NCBI GenBank assembly: GCA_964421785.1
Contig: CAYQZG010000170.1
Location: forward strand, 1 to 7,830
Origin: SKLM01 sp964421785
Lineage (GTDB): Bacteria; Chloroflexota; Anaerolineae; B4-G1
DNA: 7,830 bases
Direction of reading: 5' to 3'
The notes below the pieces were generated by a model that worked only from the letters and a program-made list of their open reading frames with translations, had not been told where the DNA came from and made no database searches. The position numbers were made by a program, and so were the translations under genes. Positions 5,670-7,830 of the stretch are shown here, piece after piece (the first letter of the stretch is position 1; the number at the start of each line of letters is the position of its first letter).

Positions 5670-6893
5670 ATGAAGAAAAGACATAGGATCCTCGTTTTGG
5701 CCCTCGCCGTCGCACTAATCGGCGCGGCGCTGGGATGTGGCTTCTCCGGTCAGATGCTGTTCGCCACGCCCACGCCGACGGCGGCCGGAAGGCCAGCCGC
5801 ATCTCCGACGCCCACGCCAGCCACACCGCAGGTGCACTCCACACCAGAGCATACCGATCACACGCTGGTCAACGCCCTGGAGGCTCAGGTAGAGGCAGTC
5901 TACAATCAGGCCGGATCGGCCGTGGTCAACATCACCAGTGTCACCTATGCCTATGACTTCTTCTTCAACCCGGTGCCTCAGGAAGGTACCGGGTCCGGTT
6001 TCGTGTACGATGAAGAGGGACATATTGTCACGAACTACCACGTCGTAGAGAACGCGGAGAGGCTCTCGGTAACGCTGGCCGACGGTGAGACGTATTCGGC
6101 CGAGGTGGTCGGGGAGGATCCGACCAATGATCTAGCCGTGATCCGCATCGATGCCGAACACCTGCCACAGCCGGTCCCCCTAGGCGATTCCGACACGCTG
6201 CGCGTGGGACAGTTCGCCGTCGCTATTGGAAATCCCTTTGGGCTGGAGCGAACGCTGACGGTCGGGGTCATCAGCTCGCTGGGGCGGGTCATCAAAGGCC
6301 CAGAGAACAACTTCATCGGCGAGGTTATCCAGACAGATGCCGCCATCAATCCAGGCAACTCCGGAGGCCCCCTCCTCGATCTGGAGGGACGTGTAATCGG
6401 CGTAAACTCTCAGATCGTCAGTCCCAGCCAGGCCAACGCCGGCGTTGGGTTCGCCGTGCCGGCCAACACTGTGCGGCGCGTCGTGCCAGAGTTGATCGCC
6501 CGTGGGCGCTATCCACACCCCTGGCTGGGCATCGAGCCGATATCTCTGACAGCAGAGCGTGCTCGAGCTTTCCAGGAGGCTGGTATGGACGTGCCGGTAG
6601 ATAGGGGGGTGCTGGTGCTGGGGGTAGTCCGCGGTGGCCCTGCTGACGAGGCCGGTATCCGCGGCGGTGACCAAGTTGTGCAACTTGGTCGCTATCGCAT
6701 ACCCCTAGGAGGCGACATCATCACGGCCATAAGTAGCGAACGGAGTGACACGGTCACCCAGGTCGACGACTACCAAGACCTCACGGTCTACCTGGAGACA
6801 GAGACGCGGGTGGGAGACACAGTCGACGTCACGATCATCCGTGCTGGTGATGAGCAGACTGTCCAGGTGGCGTTGGAGAGGCGACCATCATAG
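5670..6893 (+). CDS. htrA: HtrA/Deg-family serine protease, exported, probable lipoprotein, one PDZ domain
   Basis: A 407-residue trypsin-like protease acting on misfolded proteins outside the cytoplasmic membrane. The N-terminus is a signal peptide (KKRHR, then a hydrophobic core to about 20) ending in ALGC, a plausible although not perfect lipobox with Cys23 as lipid anchor. A Thr-Pro-Ala-rich linker (about 33-59) follows. The catalytic triad is His124 (TNYHVV), Asp154 (DPTNDLAVI) and Ser231 in GNSGGPL. The chymotrypsin-like domain covers about 70-275 and the single PDZ domain about 284-400, including RGGPADEAGIRGGD (321-334) and the YRIPLGGDIITAI insertion (342-354) seen in many HtrA proteins of this group. 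Domain order and length are normal for HtrA/DegQ-like proteases. ATG 5670 has only a weak GAGTG upstream. It starts 46 bases after the CbpM-like gene, so it may be the last gene of the chaperone operon, joining cytoplasmic and extracytoplasmic quality control. Confidence 0.96.
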   Translation: MKKRHRILVLALAVALIGAALGCGFSGQMLFATPTPTAAGRPAASPTPTPATPQVHSTPEHTDHTLVNALEAQVEAVYNQAGSAVVNITSVTYAYDFFFNPVPQEGTGSGFVYDEEGHIVTNYHVVENAERLSVTLADGETYSAEVVGEDPTNDLAVIRIDAEHLPQPVPLGDSDTLRVGQFAVAIGNPFGLERTLTVGVISSLGRVIKGPENNFIGEVIQTDAAINPGNSGGPLLDLEGRVIGVNSQIVSPSQANAGVGFAVPANTVRRVVPELIARGRYPHPWLGIEPISLTAERARAFQEAGMDVPVDRGVLVLGVVRGGPADEAGIRGGDQVVQLGRYRIPLGGDIITAISSERSDTVTQVDDYQDLTVYLETETRVGDTVDVTIIRAGDEQTVQVALERRPS

Positions 6894-7046
6894 CGACTCG
6901 GCCAGCATCGCAATCGTGTTCGCCATGCACCGTAGCTCTACCAGCCAGGAGCGTGTGCGCTCTGAGAAGGGCAACCTCACGTGGTTGTACAGCGCCATGG
7001 CCCACACCTCCAACTCCTCGTACGCCTGGACCGCGTATGTTGCCTC
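6888..7046 (-). pseudogene. Minus-strand coding remnant, perhaps a four-helix-bundle protein fragment
   Basis: On the minus strand a frame of 52 codons is open from just after a TAG (7049-7047) to TGA (6890-6888). It meets the protease gene tail to tail, and its last codons overlap the protease stop. Its codons have strongly G/C-biased third positions like the real genes here. The translation includes AYEELEVWAMALYNHV and LPFSERTRSWLVEL, then LRCMANTIAMLAESL: amphipathic helices with an EELEVW motif faintly like the four-helix-bundle (S23/Avd-like) proteins, which usually have DLEVW near the start and a conserved LRRA...NIAEG-like helix. The only ATG (6998) would leave 36 residues, and the conserved beginning lies upstream of it without a start codon, so this looks like a truncated fragment. 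A purine-rich AGGAGG lies just upstream of the open frame but is followed by ATA. The family suggestion is weak. Confidence 0.38.
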
Positions 7047-7123
7047 CTAATCATACCGTCTGCGTGAGATTGTGGGACGCCGGCAAGGCCGTCCGTGGTG
7101 CTCACCCATTGCCTTTGAGGTAA

Positions 7124-7735
7124 GGCGCCGGGGAGACATCGACGCCAACGGCGACCCGGGTCTCCGACACGCCTACGCCCACTGAAACCTCGACATCGAC
7201 GCCCACGCAGCCGCCTGGTACGCCTACCCCTACGGGGACTGCAACCCCGTCTCCCTGCAATTGCGCCACGTACGTTGAGCTCACGGACTTTGGCTCTAGT
7301 TTGGAGGACTCGGTCATCGTTCCCGCCCCAGCGGGCAGGACGTTTGATTCGGGCGCGATCACGGAGATCTGCGCAGCAGGCGACATCGATCGCTCCTATG
7401 AGACGTTCGACGTCTGGGTGAACGGCGTCCATCCGGTCGCCACCAACCTCTACTCCGGCGCGAGTGACTGCGTCTATCGGACGGTGGATGACGCCACCCA
7501 CGACATCAGCCCCTACATCTCGGGGGCATCCAGCTTCACGTTTGATGGGGAGAGAGACGCATCGGTGAACGTCCACGAGTGTCCTGGAACCCCGCTCAAG
7601 ATCAAGATCTGCTACGACGTCAGCAGCTCGCCGTCAACGGCGACACCAACCTCGACGTCGCTCCCTACGGACACCCCTACACGAGGGAAAGACCAGGTTA
7701 CGCTTTTTCGTAACCGAGTCGTATTCGAGTCGTAA
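7124..7735 (+). pseudogene. 5'-truncated gene for a secreted Thr-Pro-linked cysteine-containing domain
   Basis: The frame is open from after TAA 7121-7123 to TAA 7733-7735 (203 codons). It begins directly in a Thr/Pro/Ser-rich linker (STPTATRVSDTPTPTETSTS and on), as found in exported proteins of Chloroflexota. It continues into a roughly 120-residue, beta-rich domain with six cysteines (from PSPCNCATYVELTDFG to LKIKICYDV), then a second Thr-Pro linker (about 7621-7683). There is no ATG or GTG before the domain; the only candidate, TTG 7301, would cut into the domain and has no ribosome binding site. A signal peptide is missing. Reading upstream in the same frame across the TAA, an ATG at 7037 gives 28 codons with no signal-like sequence. 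After the second linker the last 17 residues (RGKDQVTLFRNRVVFES) change in character and base composition, as if the rest of the protein was also lost. I do not recognise the domain; codon use strongly supports past coding on this strand. Confidence 0.55.
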
Positions 7736-7786
7736 CCGACTTCGAGCGAGCCACCCCAAGACGTAAACAAGAAAAAGTTGGTTACG
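7696..7786. repeat. Cluster of four CGTAACC/GGTTACG 7-mers
   Basis: GGTTACG occurs at 7696-7702 and 7780-7786, and its reverse complement CGTAACC at 7709-7715 and 7731-7737. The first two form a perfect 7-bp hairpin around CTTTTT. The two CGTAACC copies lie in an identical 10-mer, TCGTAACCGA (7708-7717 and 7730-7739), 22 bases apart, which is about two helical turns. CGAGTCGTA is also repeated at 7715-7723 and 7726-7734. The cluster straddles the stop of the degenerate reading frame and the AT-richer end of the window. Confidence 0.6.
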
Positions 7787-7789
7787 TCT
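7759..7789. repeat. Stem-loop with 8-bp perfect arms
   Basis: AGACGTAA (7759-7766) and TTACGTCT (7782-7789) are perfect complements around a 15-base A-rich loop. It could act as a terminator for whatever preceded it, but no T-run follows on the + strand. The right arm shares bases with the last GGTTACG copy, so it may be part of the same repeat cluster. Confidence 0.5.
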
Positions 7790-7830
7790 AGCTCAAGACT
7801 CTATTATACGTCCTTTCCACACGTCGAACA

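Noticed and set aside
6977..7576. 199-codon minus-strand frame across the right end
   Set aside because: It is Arg-rich and low in complexity, the shadow of a GC-rich + strand frame; the + strand reading gives coherent Thr-Pro linkers and a cysteine-containing domain.
7301..7735. Intact 144-residue gene starting at TTG 7301
   Set aside because: TTG falls inside the beta domain with no ribosome binding site, and the same frame stays open with linker-like coding sequence for 177 bases upstream.
6888..7735. Diversity-generating retroelement, considered because of the possible Avd-like remnant
   Set aside because: There is no reverse transcriptase, no template/variable repeat pair and no C-type-lectin-like target in the window.
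7690..7790. CRISPR array
   Set aside because: The repeated units are 7-10 bases in mixed orientation with irregular spacing, unlike CRISPR repeats and spacers.
7778..7807. + strand promoter TTGGTT-N18-TATTAT near the right edge
   Set aside because: The -35 match is poor, the region is AT-rich enough to give such boxes by chance, and no downstream gene is visible.

Overview
The window reads as a chromosomal piece of a moderately GC-rich bacterium, most likely a member of the Chloroflexota (inference). Two things point there: secreted proteins with Thr-Pro repeat linkers directly after a lipoprotein signal, and a dnaK-grpE locus carrying a zinc-finger-less J protein with a small MerR-fold modulator instead of a classical dnaJ. 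No phylogenetic test was possible here.

Layout. Positions 1-239 are an AT-richer intergenic region with two promoter-like arrangements facing away from each other: a leftward one containing an inverted repeat, and a rightward one whose -10 box lies only 8 bases before the ATG of a family 2 glycosyltransferase (240-1220), implying a leaderless mRNA. A 250-base leader region follows, holding a candidate dnaK promoter, a half-conserved HspR-type operator, a short candidate upstream ORF that overlaps the dnaK start by 8 bases, and a 15-bp direct repeat whose two copies can both pair with one downstream arm. Then come dnaK (1471-3423), grpE (3487-4155), a 167-base gap holding a perfect 38-bp palindrome, a CbpA-type J protein (4323-5339), a CbpM/HspR-like protein (5354-5623) and a secreted HtrA-type serine protease with one PDZ domain (5670-6893). 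All are on the + strand.

The last 940 bases look like decayed or rearranged sequence: a short minus-strand coding remnant meets the end of the protease gene, followed by a + strand reading frame for a secreted, Thr-Pro-linked, cysteine-containing domain that lacks a start and signal peptide and appears truncated at its other end too. The window ends in an AT-richer patch with four copies of the 7-mer CGTAACC/GGTTACG and an 8-bp hairpin.

How the genes fit together. DnaK, GrpE and the J protein form a complete Hsp70 cycle (ATPase, nucleotide exchange factor, co-chaperone). The CbpM/HspR-like protein probably modulates the J protein, represses the locus, or both. The HtrA protease would extend protein quality control to the outside of the membrane. 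No self-contained new defence or mobile system is visible; the most unusual signals are the dnaK leader, the grpE-cbpA palindrome and the degenerate right end.
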